Source: Micromonospora echinofusca (lineage in GTDB: Bacteria > Actinomycetota > Actinomycetes > Mycobacteriales > Micromonosporaceae). From it: a DNA stretch of 64,000 bases. The notes beneath the pieces are model-generated. The model saw only the letters and a list, made by a program, of their open reading frames with translations, was not told the origin of the DNA and did no database searches. Shown piece by piece: positions 25,531 through 35,224 of this stretch (position 1 is its first letter; each line of letters opens with the position of its first letter). The stretch spans positions 3,860,501-3,924,500 of the forward strand of contig NZ_LT607733.1 in NCBI RefSeq assembly GCF_900091445.1, read 5' to 3'. The position numbers were made by a program, and so were the translations under genes.

Positions 25531-26486
25531 CGCGGCTTCCTGGTCCCCTCTGTGAACATGTGCCGCACGCTGAAGATGGACAGCACGGCGACGAAGACGA
25601 ACAGCGCGATGCCGATGGCGGAGCCGTAGCCACGGTCCAGGAACTGGAAGGTGGTCAGGAAGACCAGGTACTCCGGCAGCATCGTGGCGTCGCCCGGCCC
25701 GCCCTGGGTCAACGCGTAGATCAGCGGGAAGAGCCAGATCAGGACGCCGGAGGCGCACAGCACGCTCCAGTACGCCACGGTGGGCCGCAGCATCGGCACC
25801 ACCACGGAGAGCAGCCGACGCCAGAACCCGGCGCCGTCGAGGTAGGCCGCCTCGAGCGTCTCCTCGGGGATCGTGGCCAGGCCCGCCAGGTAGGTCATCA
25901 CGCCCAGGCCGAAGAAGCTCCACAGGGCGACCGCGACCAGCGAGAACAACGCGCTGTAACGGCCGTTGAGCCACTGGATCGCCAGCGGTTCGAGGCCGAC
26001 CGTCCGCAGCAGGGCGTTGAGCGGACCGTCCGGGGCGAGGATCTGCCGGAACATGATGCCGACGACGATCGGGGCGATGGTGTACGGGACGAAGTAGACG
26101 GCCCGGAAGAACTTCCAGCCCGGCGACCGCTGGTGGATCAGCAGCGCCAGCACCAGCGGCAGCACGATCCACACCGGCAGGGTGGCCACCACCAGCAGAG
26201 CGTTGCGGAAGCTGGTGAGCACCATCGGGTCGTCGAGCATGCGGGTGTAGTTGTCGGCCCCGGCGAACGAGCTGCCACCGAACCCGCTGGACGACTCGGT
26301 GCTGGTGATCACACCCCGGATCAGGGGCACCACCTTGAACATCACGGCCAGGACCAGCGCGGGCAGCACCAGCACGGCGCCCAGCCACCACTCGCGGGCC
26401 CGGCCGGGGCGCGGGGGCCGCCGGGCGGATCGGGTCGGCTTGTCGGCGGCCACCGGCTCCGGCACCGGCGCGGTGGAGATCGTCAT
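25527..26486 (-). CDS. CUT1 ABC sugar transporter permease (MalF-like)
   Basis: A 319-residue membrane protein with a Pro/Arg-rich cytoplasmic N-terminus, six helices and the EAA loop (TLEAAYLDGAGFWRRLLSVV). It follows the binding-protein gene after a 55-bp gap containing a strong hairpin, and overlaps the next permease gene by 4 bp. Confidence 0.94.
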   Translation of the reverse strand: MTISTAPVPEPVAADKPTRSARRPPRPGRAREWWLGAVLVLPALVLAVMFKVVPLIRGVITSTESSSGFGGSSFAGADNYTRMLDDPMVLTSFRNALLVVATLPVWIVLPLVLALLIHQRSPGWKFFRAVYFVPYTIAPIVVGIMFRQILAPDGPLNALLRTVGLEPLAIQWLNGRYSALFSLVAVALWSFFGLGVMTYLAGLATIPEETLEAAYLDGAGFWRRLLSVVVPMLRPTVAYWSVLCASGVLIWLFPLIYALTQGGPGDATMLPEYLVFLTTFQFLDRGYGSAIGIALFVFVAVLSIFSVRHMFTEGTRKPR

Positions 26487-26505
26487 CTGGCTTCCTTCTC
26501 CGGGT

Positions 26506-26533
26506 GGCGGGGCGGGGCGTGTCCCGCCCCGCC
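26506..26533 (-). terminator. Intra-operon hairpin between binding protein and permeases
   Basis: A perfect 11-bp GC stem (GGCGGGGCGGG and complement) with a 6-nt loop lies between the binding-protein stop and the permease start. Such hairpins in CUT1 operons usually attenuate read-through or protect upstream mRNA, so that binding protein exceeds permease. Confidence 0.7.
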
Positions 26534-26541
26534 CCGTACGG

Positions 26542-27840
26542 CTAGTTGCCCTGCTTCTTGGTGGGGCTGCGCTCCAGCGCCTGCTGCATCTGCTCGGCCC
26601 ACTTGTCGACGGTCAGCTGACCGAGGCTCACCTGCTGCCAACCGCGCGCCAGCGCGTCGGCCTCGGGCCCGGAGAGCATCACCCCGGCGTGCAGGGTCGG
26701 CTCGGCGACCAGCTCCTGGATCTTCTGGAAGGCCGGAGAGGAGGGCAGCAGCGCCTTGTCGACGTTCTTGTTCAGCGGCTGACCCTTGGCGTGCTTCACC
26801 CACAGCTCGCCGTTCTCCTTGCCGGCGAGCCAGGTGATGAACTCCAGCCCGGCCTGCTTCTTCTCGCTCCACTTCGTCACGCCGTAGACGGCGCCCTCGA
26901 TGCCGGAGAACTTCTGCGCCAGCGGGGCGCCCGGGTCGGCGGCCGGCCAGCGGGTCACGCCGAGCTTGTCGTCGCCGAGGGCCTTACCGAACGCCTCCCA
27001 GTTCACCGCGTCGGAGATGATCGTCCCGGCGAATGCGGCGTCGCCGCGCTGGAAGATGTCCGCACCGTCGGGGAGCATCGTGATCGACGGGGCGTTGCTG
27101 TTCGCCCAGCCCTTGGTGGTGATCTCGGCGAGCTTGCCCAGCACCGCGACCAGCTTCGGGTCCTTCCACGACAGGGTGCCGGCCAGCAGGCCGCGGATGT
27201 CGTCCTCGCTCAGGTAGCTGCGGGCGATCTCGGGGAAGTCCCAGTAGGCGGGGAAGGTCCCCGACAGTCCGAGGGCCAGGCAGGTCTTGCCGGCCTTCTT
27301 CACCGCGTCGCAGGCGGCGCTGAACTCGGTCCAGGTCGCCGGCGGCTTCTCCGGGTCGAGCCCCGCTGCGGTCAGGATGCTCTTGTTGTAGTAGAGGACG
27401 TTGCCCTGGTACGAGAAGGGCACGCCGTAACAGGGCTTGGCCGTGTCGAAGCCCTCGCAGGCGCCGCTGTAGGTGACGAGGTCCTTGTTGATCTCGGCCG
27501 CCTTGTCGCCCAGCGGCTCGTACGCGCCGCGCCGGTCGAACAGCTCCAGGCCGGCGTTGTTGGCCATCACGTCCGGGCCCGACTGGGAGGTGATGTAGGG
27601 GCCCTGCACCTCGGGGTACTTGTCGAAGGGCACCGACTGCATGTCCAGCTTGATGTCCGGGTGGGTGGCCTCGAAGCTGGTCTTGACCTGCTTCCAGTAC
27701 TCGGTGCCGCCCGGCTCCCAGGTCAGCACCTTGAGGGTGACCGGTCCGGATGAGGCGTCGTCACCTCCGCAACCGGTCAGCAACGCGGCGGCGGCCATGC
27801 CGGCGGCGACGATGCCGGCGGCCAATCTACGTCGAGTCAT
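26542..27840 (-). CDS. ABC sugar-binding lipoprotein
   Basis: A 432-residue extracytoplasmic solute-binding protein of the family 1 type. The signal ends in the lipobox LLTGC, so it is lipid-anchored. The body (VTLKVLTWEPGGTEYWK, DVMANNAGLELFD, YNKSILTAAGLDPEKPP) is typical of CUT1 binding proteins. The start overlaps the Gfo/Idh stop by 14 bp. GGAG lies about 10 nt before ATG 27840. The ligand is probably a sugar or sugar acid processed by neighbouring enzymes. Confidence 0.95.
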   Translation of the reverse strand: MTRRRLAAGIVAAGMAAAALLTGCGGDDASSGPVTLKVLTWEPGGTEYWKQVKTSFEATHPDIKLDMQSVPFDKYPEVQGPYITSQSGPDVMANNAGLELFDRRGAYEPLGDKAAEINKDLVTYSGACEGFDTAKPCYGVPFSYQGNVLYYNKSILTAAGLDPEKPPATWTEFSAACDAVKKAGKTCLALGLSGTFPAYWDFPEIARSYLSEDDIRGLLAGTLSWKDPKLVAVLGKLAEITTKGWANSNAPSITMLPDGADIFQRGDAAFAGTIISDAVNWEAFGKALGDDKLGVTRWPAADPGAPLAQKFSGIEGAVYGVTKWSEKKQAGLEFITWLAGKENGELWVKHAKGQPLNKNVDKALLPSSPAFQKIQELVAEPTLHAGVMLSGPEADALARGWQQVSLGQLTVDKWAEQMQQALERSPTKKQGN

Positions 27841-28858
27841 CGGCAGAAGCTCCTGTCAGCGAGGGGGATGGGGGAACTCGGCGGGGGGCGCCGTCGGCGG
27901 CGGCGCTGTCGACGACGGCGGCGGCGATCTGCACCACGTGCAGCCCGTCGGCGAGGGGGACGACCGGCGTGGGCTCGCTGCCGTCCAGCCGGCGCAGGAA
28001 GTGCCGGATCTCGGCGGCGAGCGCGCCACCGCCGTCGGCCGGGGAGAGCAGCCAGTCCGGCGCTTCGGTCCGCTCGGCCTGCACGAGCAGGGCGGGGTGG
28101 GCGAGGTCGACATGACCGATGCCGTCGGTGCCGTACACCTCGACCAGGTCGGCGGTGTGGTTGGGCGTGTCTTCGGGCAGGAGGTAGCTGTTGCGGACCG
28201 ACGACACGACGCCATTGGCGTGTCGAAGCTCCGCCCACACCAGCACCGGCGTCGCCGATCCCGGGCGGGTCCGGGCCGCCGCGCGCACCTGCACCACCGG
28301 TGACTGCGCGTACCAGAGCGCCAGGTCGATGTCGTGCACGGCGGTCAGCAGGGCGGGATGCTCCCCGGGGAAGAGCCGGGTCAGGGTGCGGGGGCGGTCC
28401 CGGCGGGAGGAGACCGCCAGCACCTGACCCAGCCGGCCGGCGCGCACGGCGTCGTGCAGCGCCCGGTGGGCCGGGCTGTAGCGCAGGATGTGCCCCGGCT
28501 GGCAGAGCACCCCGTACGCCTCGGCGGCGGCGACGATGGCGGCGGCGTCCGCGACGGTCGCGGCCAGCGGCTTCTCGACCAGGACGGGCACCCCGGCGGT
28601 GATCAGGTCGACGGCGACGGCGCGGTGGGCGGAGCCGGGCACGCACACGGAGGCGGCGTCCGGCGCGCCCGCGTCGAGCAGCTCGGCGACGGTGGCGAAG
28701 GTGCGCGGGACGTCGTGACGGGCGGCGACCCGGTGCCGGGTGGCCGCGTCGGGATCGACCAGCGCGTCGACCCGGATCCCCAGCGCCTGGTAGGCGGCGA
28801 CGTGCCGCACGCCGAACGCGCCGCCGCCGATCACCGCCACCTGCGGCCCGTGGCTCAT
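27827..28858 (-). CDS. Gfo/Idh/MocA-family oxidoreductase
   Basis: A 343-residue NAD(P)-dependent dehydrogenase. The Rossmann start is VAVIGGGAFGVRH and the family EKP motif appears as LVEKPLAAT. AVHDIDLALWYA carries the usual C-terminal catalytic Asp/His region. ATG 28858 overlaps the M20 stop (ATGA). In the operon it could oxidise the imported sugar or a ring hydroxyl. Confidence 0.92.
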   Translation of the reverse strand: MSHGPQVAVIGGGAFGVRHVAAYQALGIRVDALVDPDAATRHRVAARHDVPRTFATVAELLDAGAPDAASVCVPGSAHRAVAVDLITAGVPVLVEKPLAATVADAAAIVAAAEAYGVLCQPGHILRYSPAHRALHDAVRAGRLGQVLAVSSRRDRPRTLTRLFPGEHPALLTAVHDIDLALWYAQSPVVQVRAAARTRPGSATPVLVWAELRHANGVVSSVRNSYLLPEDTPNHTADLVEVYGTDGIGHVDLAHPALLVQAERTEAPDWLLSPADGGGALAAEIRHFLRRLDGSEPTPVVPLADGLHVVQIAAAVVDSAAADGAPRRVPPSPSLTGASADDST

Positions 28859-30069
28859 GCGTCCACCGCCCCGGCCGGCGCCGGCACGGCGTCGGCGACG
28901 TCGGCGCACAGTCGGCCGTCGAGGACCGCCCGCGTGAGCCGCTCCAGTGCGGCCACCCCCGTCACCAGGCACCGCTCGTCGACGTCGAACGCGCCGGAGT
29001 GCAGCGGAGCGCCGCCGCGCTCGCCGGTGACGCCCAGCTTGACGTAGAGGCTCGGGCCGAGCGCGCCGAGCAACGCGAAGTCGTCGGTGGTCAACGGCGG
29101 TACGGGCAGGTCGACGACGTCGACGATGCCGGGCAGTTCGGCGTGCGCCAAGGCGACCAGTTCGGCGGCGTTGCGCACCGGGGGCATCTCGTTGGCCCAG
29201 GTGAAGCGCACCCCAAGGTCGAGCGCGGCGGCCTGCTGGCGGGTGACGCGTTCGATCACCGCCTTGAGTCGCTCCCGCACGGCCGGGTCGTGGGTGCGCA
29301 GGGTCCCGGTCGCCTCGGCGCTGTCGGCGACCTGGCTCTGGCTCGCCCCGCCGGAGATGGTGCCGATGTTGAAGGCGACCAACTCCTCGGGGTTGCGGGC
29401 CCGGGCGACGGCGGCGTGCAGGGTGGTGACCATGGCGGTGAGGCCGAGGATGGCGTCGCGCCCCAGCGCCGGGGTCGCGGCGTGCGCGGCCAGCCCGAGC
29501 ACTTCGACGCGGAACGCGTCCTTCGCGGCCATCGCGGTGCTCCGGTCGACGCCGAGCGAGCCCGCCGGCAGGTCGGGCCAGCAGTGCAGGCCGAGCACGG
29601 CGGCGTACCGGCGGTCGCGGAACGCCTCGTGGGCGAGCACCGCGGCCGCGCCGGAGTCCGCGCCGAACGGGATCTCCTCGGCGGGCTGGAACAGCAGGGT
29701 CACCGAGCCGCGGGCCGGCGGGTCGGCCGCGAGCCGGGCGGCGACTCCGTACGCGACGGTCATGTGTACGTCGTGCCCGCAGGCGTGGCAGACGCCGGGG
29801 TTGCGGGAGGCGTACGGCTGCTGCTTGGCATCCTGGACGGGATAGGCGTCCATATCGGCCCGAAGGAGAACACTGGGTCCGGATGCGGCTCCATCGATCT
29901 CCAGGGCCAGGCCCGTCCCGGCGATTCCGGTCCGGATCCGGCCCAGCGGCCGCAGCAGCCCTTCGAGAGTAGCGGCCGTTTGCCTCTCGGTGAACCGCAG
30001 CTCAGGGTGTTGATGTAGCTGGCGCCGCAGCCGAACCAGTCCATCAACGTTGTCGCCTTCCAGCGTCAC
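28855..30069 (-). CDS. M20-family amidohydrolase/peptidase
   Basis: About 404 residues of the M20D type (hippurate hydrolase/N-acyl-amino-acid amidohydrolase). Metal-site motifs are CHACGHDVHM, FQPAEEIPFGADSG and the C-terminal HSGAFDVDE; LLRADMDAYPV lies upstream. I prefer GTG 30069, which has AAGGGG 8 nt before it; GTG 30078 adds three codons. First gene of the sugar-uptake operon. An amidase here suggests an N-acylated substrate such as an amino-sugar or amide-linked sugar acid. Confidence 0.9.
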   Translation of the reverse strand: MTLEGDNVDGLVRLRRQLHQHPELRFTERQTAATLEGLLRPLGRIRTGIAGTGLALEIDGAASGPSVLLRADMDAYPVQDAKQQPYASRNPGVCHACGHDVHMTVAYGVAARLAADPPARGSVTLLFQPAEEIPFGADSGAAAVLAHEAFRDRRYAAVLGLHCWPDLPAGSLGVDRSTAMAAKDAFRVEVLGLAAHAATPALGRDAILGLTAMVTTLHAAVARARNPEELVAFNIGTISGGASQSQVADSAEATGTLRTHDPAVRERLKAVIERVTRQQAAALDLGVRFTWANEMPPVRNAAELVALAHAELPGIVDVVDLPVPPLTTDDFALLGALGPSLYVKLGVTGERGGAPLHSGAFDVDERCLVTGVAALERLTRAVLDGRLCADVADAVPAPAGAVDA

Positions 30070-30180
30070 GCGGTTCACCCCTTGCTCGCGCCCCAGAATC
30101 CGGACCTAATTGAGACAAGAACCTAAGTCAGGGGTGCCGCCGCGTCAATGGCCTGCGGAAATTTGGGTTAGGGTCCGACC

Positions 30181-31077
30181 ATGCGACGCGCCGACGCCCA
30201 CCTGCACCTGTTCGCCGACGGCTACCCCGGCCGCTACGGCCACTCCCCCGCCGGCGGGGACGAACTGGCCGTCTACCAGGCACTACGCCGCGAGCACAGC
30301 ATCGAACGAGCACTGGTGGTCGGCTACGAGGGCGAGCCTCGCTTCGCCGGCAACAACGCCCATGTCGCCCGCCTGGCCGCCGCGCACGACTGGATCGCCG
30401 CGGTCGCCTACGTCCCACCAGGCGGACCGGCGCAGGCGGGCGAGATTGCGCGACGACTGTCCCGCGACTTCGTCGGCGTCGCCGCGTACCTGCCGGACGA
30501 GTCGGCGGCCGAGGCGTTCACCGTCTGGGTGACGCGCGAAGCGCCGGCACTGAACCACGCCGGGGCGGTGGTCAGCCTCAACGCCACGCCCACGGCGACC
30601 GCGGGGCTCGGCCCGGCCCTGGCCGGCCTGGACGGCTGCACGGTGCTGTTCAGCCACCTCGGCCTGCCCGGGGAACGGGCCGGGGTGCCAACCCGCGAGA
30701 CGGTGGAGGCCGTCCTCACCCCCCTGGCGCGGCTGGCCCGGCTACCCCACGTCGGGGTCAAGGTCTCCGGCCTGTACGCGGTCAGCCGCCCCGCGCACGC
30801 CTACCCGCACCACGCGGCCCGGCCCTTCGTCGACCTGTTGCTCGACCGCTTCGGCCCACGCCGGCTGTACTGGGGCTCCGACTTCTCCCCCAGCCTCGAC
30901 CACGTCTCCTTCGCCCAGGCGGCGGACCCGATCGGCCTGGACGGGCTTTCGCTCGGGGACCGCGACGCCGTCCTCGGCGGCAACCTCCTGCGCGCCCTCG
31001 GCCGCCAGGCCGCCGCGACGGGGCGGCAGCCGTCGGCGTCCACGCCACAGGAGGGCCGGCTACCCTCGCCGTCGTGA
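30181..31077 (+). CDS. Amidohydrolase_2-family TIM-barrel hydrolase, lactonase-like
   Basis: A 298-residue metal-dependent hydrolase related to fuconolactonase and pyrone-dicarboxylate hydrolase. The N-terminal AHLHLF holds the metal ligands, LFSHLGLPG the barrel His, and LYWGSDFSPS the catalytic Asp. The end VLGGNLLRALG is family-typical. It is divergent from the M20 operon across about 100 bp. With a mutarotase, dehydrogenases and a dehydratase nearby, it is a good candidate to open an aldonolactone. Confidence 0.87.
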   Translation: MRRADAHLHLFADGYPGRYGHSPAGGDELAVYQALRREHSIERALVVGYEGEPRFAGNNAHVARLAAAHDWIAAVAYVPPGGPAQAGEIARRLSRDFVGVAAYLPDESAAEAFTVWVTREAPALNHAGAVVSLNATPTATAGLGPALAGLDGCTVLFSHLGLPGERAGVPTRETVEAVLTPLARLARLPHVGVKVSGLYAVSRPAHAYPHHAARPFVDLLLDRFGPRRLYWGSDFSPSLDHVSFAQAADPIGLDGLSLGDRDAVLGGNLLRALGRQAAATGRQPSASTPQEGRLPSPS

Positions 31078-32054
31078 CCCACGAGAACGAGATCACCGAG
31101 CCGGTCGACCTGTGTCTCGCGGGTGGGCGGCTCAATCCCGCCGCCGTGGGCTGGAGCCGCCGCCCGCTGCACCGGGCGAACCTGCGCGGCTGGGGCCGCA
31201 ACAAGCGCTGGGAGTACTGGGGAGTCGTCACGCCGACCCACGTCGTCGGTCTGGTCGCCTCGTCGCTGGACTACGCGGGGGTGCACAGCCTCTACGTGCT
31301 CGACCGCACGACGAAGGTCGAGATCGACAGGGGCGCGGTGGTCCCCCTCGCCCGGGGTACGACCTTCCCGCCGGTCAGCGGGGCGGGCGCCGTACGGGCC
31401 CGCGGCGGTGGGCTCTCGATCGACATCGACCAGGAGGCGGCCGGCACCACGATCCGCGCCAGCGCCCCCGGCCTGGAGGTCGACCTCGTGGTGCCGCTGC
31501 CGGCGGGGCACGAGTCGCTCGGCGTGGTGGTGCCCTGGAGCACCCGCCGGTTCCAATACACCGTCAAGGACCTCGGCCGACCGGTACGCGGCACGCTGCG
31601 GATCGACCAGGTGCGGCATGCGGTCGCCGAGGCGGACTCCTTCGCCGTCCTCGACCACGGCCGCGGCAGGTGGCCGTACGCCGTCCGCTGGAACTGGGCC
31701 GCCGGCAGCGGCCCGGGCCGGGCGATCCAGCTCGGCGGCAGGTGGACCGACGGCACCGGCTCGACCGAGAACGGCGTCTTCGTCGACGGCCGGCTGCACA
31801 AGATCGGCGACGAGCTGCGCTGGGCGTACGACCGCGCCGACTGGCTGCGGCCGTGGCGGATCGACGGCGAACGGGTGGCGGTGCGGTTCCACCCGTTCCA
31901 CGAGAAGGTCTCCCGGACGAACTTCGGTGTGCTCGCCAACGAGACGCACCAGTGCTTCGGGCACTTCACGGGCTGGGCGGCGGCCGACGACGGCGAGCGG
32001 ATCGACCTGGACGGCCTGGTCGGCTGGGCCGAGGAGGCACGCAACCGCTGGTAG
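31074..32054 (+). CDS. DUF2804 protein
   Basis: A 326-residue protein of the DUF2804 family, recognised by GWGRNKRWEYWGV near the N-terminus, RPWRIDGERVAVRFHPFHEK and the terminal HQCFGHFTGW. The GTG start overlaps the preceding stop by 4 bp. The fold is predicted beta-rich; function is unknown and no membrane segment or signal is seen. Confidence 0.88.
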   Translation: MTHENEITEPVDLCLAGGRLNPAAVGWSRRPLHRANLRGWGRNKRWEYWGVVTPTHVVGLVASSLDYAGVHSLYVLDRTTKVEIDRGAVVPLARGTTFPPVSGAGAVRARGGGLSIDIDQEAAGTTIRASAPGLEVDLVVPLPAGHESLGVVVPWSTRRFQYTVKDLGRPVRGTLRIDQVRHAVAEADSFAVLDHGRGRWPYAVRWNWAAGSGPGRAIQLGGRWTDGTGSTENGVFVDGRLHKIGDELRWAYDRADWLRPWRIDGERVAVRFHPFHEKVSRTNFGVLANETHQCFGHFTGWAAADDGERIDLDGLVGWAEEARNRW

Positions 32055-32153
32055 CGGCACACGGCGACGCCGAGGCGTCGGCCCTGGCCGCGGGTGCCGG
32101 GGCGACGACGCCGCCGGTCGCCGGGGCGGCGCCGGACGGCCTAGGGTGGGCGC

Positions 32154-33413
32154 ATGGCAAGCCCCGGCCCCTCCGCCGACGCCTCGGCGACCCGCAACCC
32201 GCTGACCCTGCTCACGGTGGACGAACTCCGGCAGCGCACCAGCGTGAAGTGGCGCATGTACCCGCCGGACGTGCTCCCGCTGTGGGTCGCGGAGATGGAC
32301 GTGCCCCTCGCGCCCCCGGTGGCCGACGCCCTGCGCCGCGCGGTCGACCTCGGCGACACCGGTTACGCGTACGGCACGGCGTACGCCGAGGCGCTCGGCG
32401 ACTTCGCCGCCCGGCGCTGGGGATGGCACGACTTCCGCGTCGAACGCACCACGCTCGTGCCCGACGTGATGATGGGCGTCGTCGAGGTGCTGCGGCTCGT
32501 CACCGATCCCGGCGACGCGGTCGTGCTCTGCTCCCCCGTCTACCCGCCCTTCTACGCCTTCGTCGCCCACGCCGACCGGCAAGTGATCGAGGCCCCACTC
32601 GGGCCCGACCGGCGCATGGACCCCGCCGCCCTCGACGAGGCCTTCCGCCGCGCGCGCTCCCACGGTCGCCGGCCGGCGTTCCTGCTGTGCAACCCGCACA
32701 ACCCGACCGGCGTCGTGCACCGGCGCGACGAGCTGGAGACCGTCGCCGAACTGGCCGACCGGCACGGCGTACGGGTGATCTCCGACGAGATCCACGCTCC
32801 CCTGGTGCTGCCGGGGACGCACTTCACCCCCTACCTGACGGTGGCCGGTGCCGAGAACGCGTTCGCGCTGACCTCCGCCTCGAAGGCGTGGAACCTCGCC
32901 GGGCTCAAGGCCGCGCTCGCCGTCGCCGGGCCACGGGCCGTCGCCGACCTGCGCCGCATGCCGGAGGAGGTCAGCCACGGGCCGAGCCACCTCGGGGTCG
33001 TCGCGCACACCGCCGCGTTCCGCGCCGGCGGACCGTGGCTCGACCTCCTGCTCGACGGTCTCGACGGCAACCGCACGCTGCTCGCGACGCTGCTGGCGAA
33101 GCACCTTCCGTCCGTCGCGCACCGCCGCCCCGAGGGCACCTACCTCGCCTGGCTGGACTGCACCGCGCTGGGCATCGCCACGGAGCAGCCGGACGAGCCC
33201 GGCGTGGTCAGCGACGTCGCCGGGCCGGCGAGGATGTTCCTCGACCGGGCACGGGTCGCCCTCAGCTCCGGGCACGTCTTCGGCACCGGCGGGGCGGGCT
33301 TCGTACGACTGAACTTCGCCACCTCGCCGGCCGTCCTCACCGAGGCCGTCACCCGCATGGGTCAGGCCGTCGAGGCGCACCGGTCGGCCCCCCTGCCCCG
33401 CTCCCCCGGGTAG
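32154..33413 (+). CDS. MalY/PatB-type PLP aminotransferase (cystathionine beta-lyase)
   Basis: A 419-residue fold-type I PLP enzyme. The opening [22 protein letters not shown] is diagnostic of MalY/PatB. CNPHNPTG and SDEIHAPLV bind the cofactor and [12 protein letters not shown] contains the PLP lysine. It should cleave cystathionine or cysteine conjugates to pyruvate, ammonia and a thiol. It follows DUF2804 after about 100 bp and appears to have its own start. Confidence 0.92.
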   Translation: MASPGPSADASATRNPLTLLTVDELRQRTSVKWRMYPPDVLPLWVAEMDVPLAPPVADALRRAVDLGDTGYAYGTAYAEALGDFAARRWGWHDFRVERTTLVPDVMMGVVEVLRLVTDPGDAVVLCSPVYPPFYAFVAHADRQVIEAPLGPDRRMDPAALDEAFRRARSHGRRPAFLLCNPHNPTGVVHRRDELETVAELADRHGVRVISDEIHAPLVLPGTHFTPYLTVAGAENAFALTSASKAWNLAGLKAALAVAGPRAVADLRRMPEEVSHGPSHLGVVAHTAAFRAGGPWLDLLLDGLDGNRTLLATLLAKHLPSVAHRRPEGTYLAWLDCTALGIATEQPDEPGVVSDVAGPARMFLDRARVALSSGHVFGTGGAGFVRLNFATSPAVLTEAVTRMGQAVEAHRSAPLPRSPG

Positions 33414-33959
33414 CTGCCGGTCGCGCGTCGACTCCCGGCCAGGATCGTGCTTGTCGCCGCCCGAGGGCGACCTCGGCGCCGGACGGGTCGCCGCGCGTTC
33501 GGGCGCCGTCGGGCCCGCCGGACCGGTCGTCCCGCGCCGGCTGGTCGACCAGCCGCTGGTAGCGCCGCACCGCGAGCAGGACCGTCAGCTGACCCAGCGC
33601 GCTGACGGCGACGAACTGGTCGAGGTAGAACACCAGCAGGTTCACCACGCTCAGGGAGGTGAGCAGGCCGGCCTGGGCGATCTCGACGGCCCGGCGCGCA
33701 CTCCGCGCAGCAGCAGCCCGGCGGCCACGACGAGCGCGGCACCCACGCAGACGTCCAGCAGCCCGAGTGCCACGACCAGCCCGACGCGCAGCCGAACCGG
33801 GGTCAGCGAACGCGCCAGCCACGCCCGTACGGCCACCGCCACCCGGAAGATCCACCCCGACCGGTGCTCGTACGGCGGCAGCGTCCCAGGCCGGCTCAGC
33901 TCCAGCAGCGCGACGGCCAGCGGCCGCAGGTGGTCGCCGACCGGACCCGTGGCGGCCAT
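33349..33959 (-). pseudogene. Frameshifted two-helix membrane protein gene
   Basis: From ATG 33959 one frame encodes LRPLAVALLELSRPG, an amphipathic segment and a transmembrane helix (VGLVVALGLLDVCVGAALVV). A second frame, offset by one base near 33,700-33,715, continues sensibly as RAVEIAQAGLLTSLSVVNLL with a second helix (FYLDQFVAVSALGQLTVLL). The first frame stops soon after the shift. The second runs to 33349 and overlaps the convergent MalY gene. Family unknown. A sequencing error rather than decay cannot be excluded. Confidence 0.6.
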
Positions 33960-34192
33960 GTCGAGGCGTCGCCGCAGCTGCGCCCGGTCGCGTTCGCCGA
34001 GTCTGCCGTCGACCGCCTCGCCGATGCCGGTGCGACGGGAAGCTCATGGGACAGCAGACACCGGGCGACCACGTACCGGCGGCGCCTCCGCCGAACGCGG
34101 GCTCCGGACGGCCGACTGCGGGTGCCTGCGCCGCGTGCGGGCTCCAGGCGGCCGTTGTAACAGTTCTTATATATTTCCGGTACAGTGCCGGG

Positions 34193-34705
34193 GTGGCAGA
34201 CGGTGAAGGACAGCCCGACAACCCCGATCTCCTCGACAGTCGCTGGCGCCCGCTGTGGCAGATGCTGCACGCGATGGATCAGGACATCGCGCAGCTGTAC
34301 GACCAGGCCGGCATCACCGGGCTGCGCAACCGTTTCGTGGGCCCCCTGATCCAGTTGGGCCGGCACGGGCCGATGACGATCCAGGAGTTGGCGACCGCCG
34401 TCGAGGTGACCCACTCGGCGATGAGCCAGACCGCCGCCGCGATGCGCGCCGCCGGTTTCGCGGACAGCGCGGAGGGCAGCGACGGCCGGACCCGGCGCAT
34501 CCGGCTCAGTGCACGAGGACGCGAACTCCTGCCACTTCTCCAGGCGGAGTGGCGGGCGACCGAAGCGACGGTGCGGGATCTGGAGGCGGAGATCCCGTAC
34601 CCGCTCACCCAGGTGGTCAAGGACATCAACGCCGCTCTCGCCCGGCGCTCCTTCCGGCAGCGGCTCGACGACAACCTGGCCCGGGCCCTCAAGGAAGACC
34701 CCTGA
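34193..34705 (+). CDS. MarR-family regulator
   Basis: A 170-residue winged-helix protein (PMTIQELATAVEVTHSAMSQ, then DGRTRRIRLSARGRELLP). GTG 34193 follows an AT-rich segment (about 34,150-34,180) with a TATATT box and imperfect TGTAAC/GGTACA repeats that could be promoter and operator. The stop overlaps the start of a broken MFS gene (TGATG), its presumed former target. Confidence 0.88.
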   Translation: MADGEGQPDNPDLLDSRWRPLWQMLHAMDQDIAQLYDQAGITGLRNRFVGPLIQLGRHGPMTIQELATAVEVTHSAMSQTAAAMRAAGFADSAEGSDGRTRRIRLSARGRELLPLLQAEWRATEATVRDLEAEIPYPLTQVVKDINAALARRSFRQRLDDNLARALKEDP

Positions 34706-35163
34706 TGGGTCCCCTCGGCGCACTGGTCGACATCCGCCCGCTGCGGGGGCACCCCACCTTCCGCCGTCTGTGGCTGGGCACCACCGCGTCCGCCGCCTGG
34801 GGCGCAGCGTTGGCCGGAGTCGGCCTGAGCAGCCAACTCCCCGTCGTGCTCGCCCTGATCGCCCTCGCCGGCGCCGCCGACACCTGGTCCGTCGTGTCAC
34901 GTGGCACCATCGTGCAGTCGTCGACGCCGGAAACCCACCGCGGACGAGTCGCCTCCCTCGAACACATCGTCGGCGCCGCCGGGCCACACCTCGGTGGCCT
35001 CCGCGCGGGACTGGTCGCGACGGGGGCGTCCGGCGGCACCGCTCTGCTCGTGGGCGGGCTCACCTGCCTCGCCGGAGTGGGGCTGGTCTCCGCGATCGCT
35101 CCCCAACTCCGCCGCTTCACGATCACCCGGCAGGCTCCAGCCCGAGCCGAGGCCCACGTGTGA
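34705..35163 (+). pseudogene. MFS transporter with large internal deletion
   Basis: The 152-residue frame joins the first 30 residues of an MFS exporter (MGPLGALVDIRPLRGHPTFR) directly to its last third (ALAGAADTWSVVSRGTIVQS, then RGRVASLEHIVGAAGP). Relatives of this EntS/MFS_3-like type have about 420 residues, so about 270 central residues and most helices are missing. The frame is preserved, but the protein cannot be a normal transporter. Confidence 0.8.
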
Positions 35164-35180
35164 CAGCCACGCGGAACGGC

Positions 35181-35200
35181 GCCGGGGTCGCCACCCCGGC
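35181..35200. terminator. Short hairpin between convergent genes
   Basis: GCCGGGGT-CGCC-ACCCCGGC forms a perfect 8-bp stem with a 4-nt loop between the MFS relic and the convergent repeat-protein gene. Confidence 0.6.
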
Positions 35201-35224
35201 CTCAGCGCCCGGCGCCAACCCGCC

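Noticed and set aside
30079..30180. Shared operator between the 30.1-kb and 23.0-kb divergent promoters (AATTGAGAC versus AATTAGAGACC)
   Set aside because: The similarity is about 9 bp with an indel and no palindrome; too weak to call.
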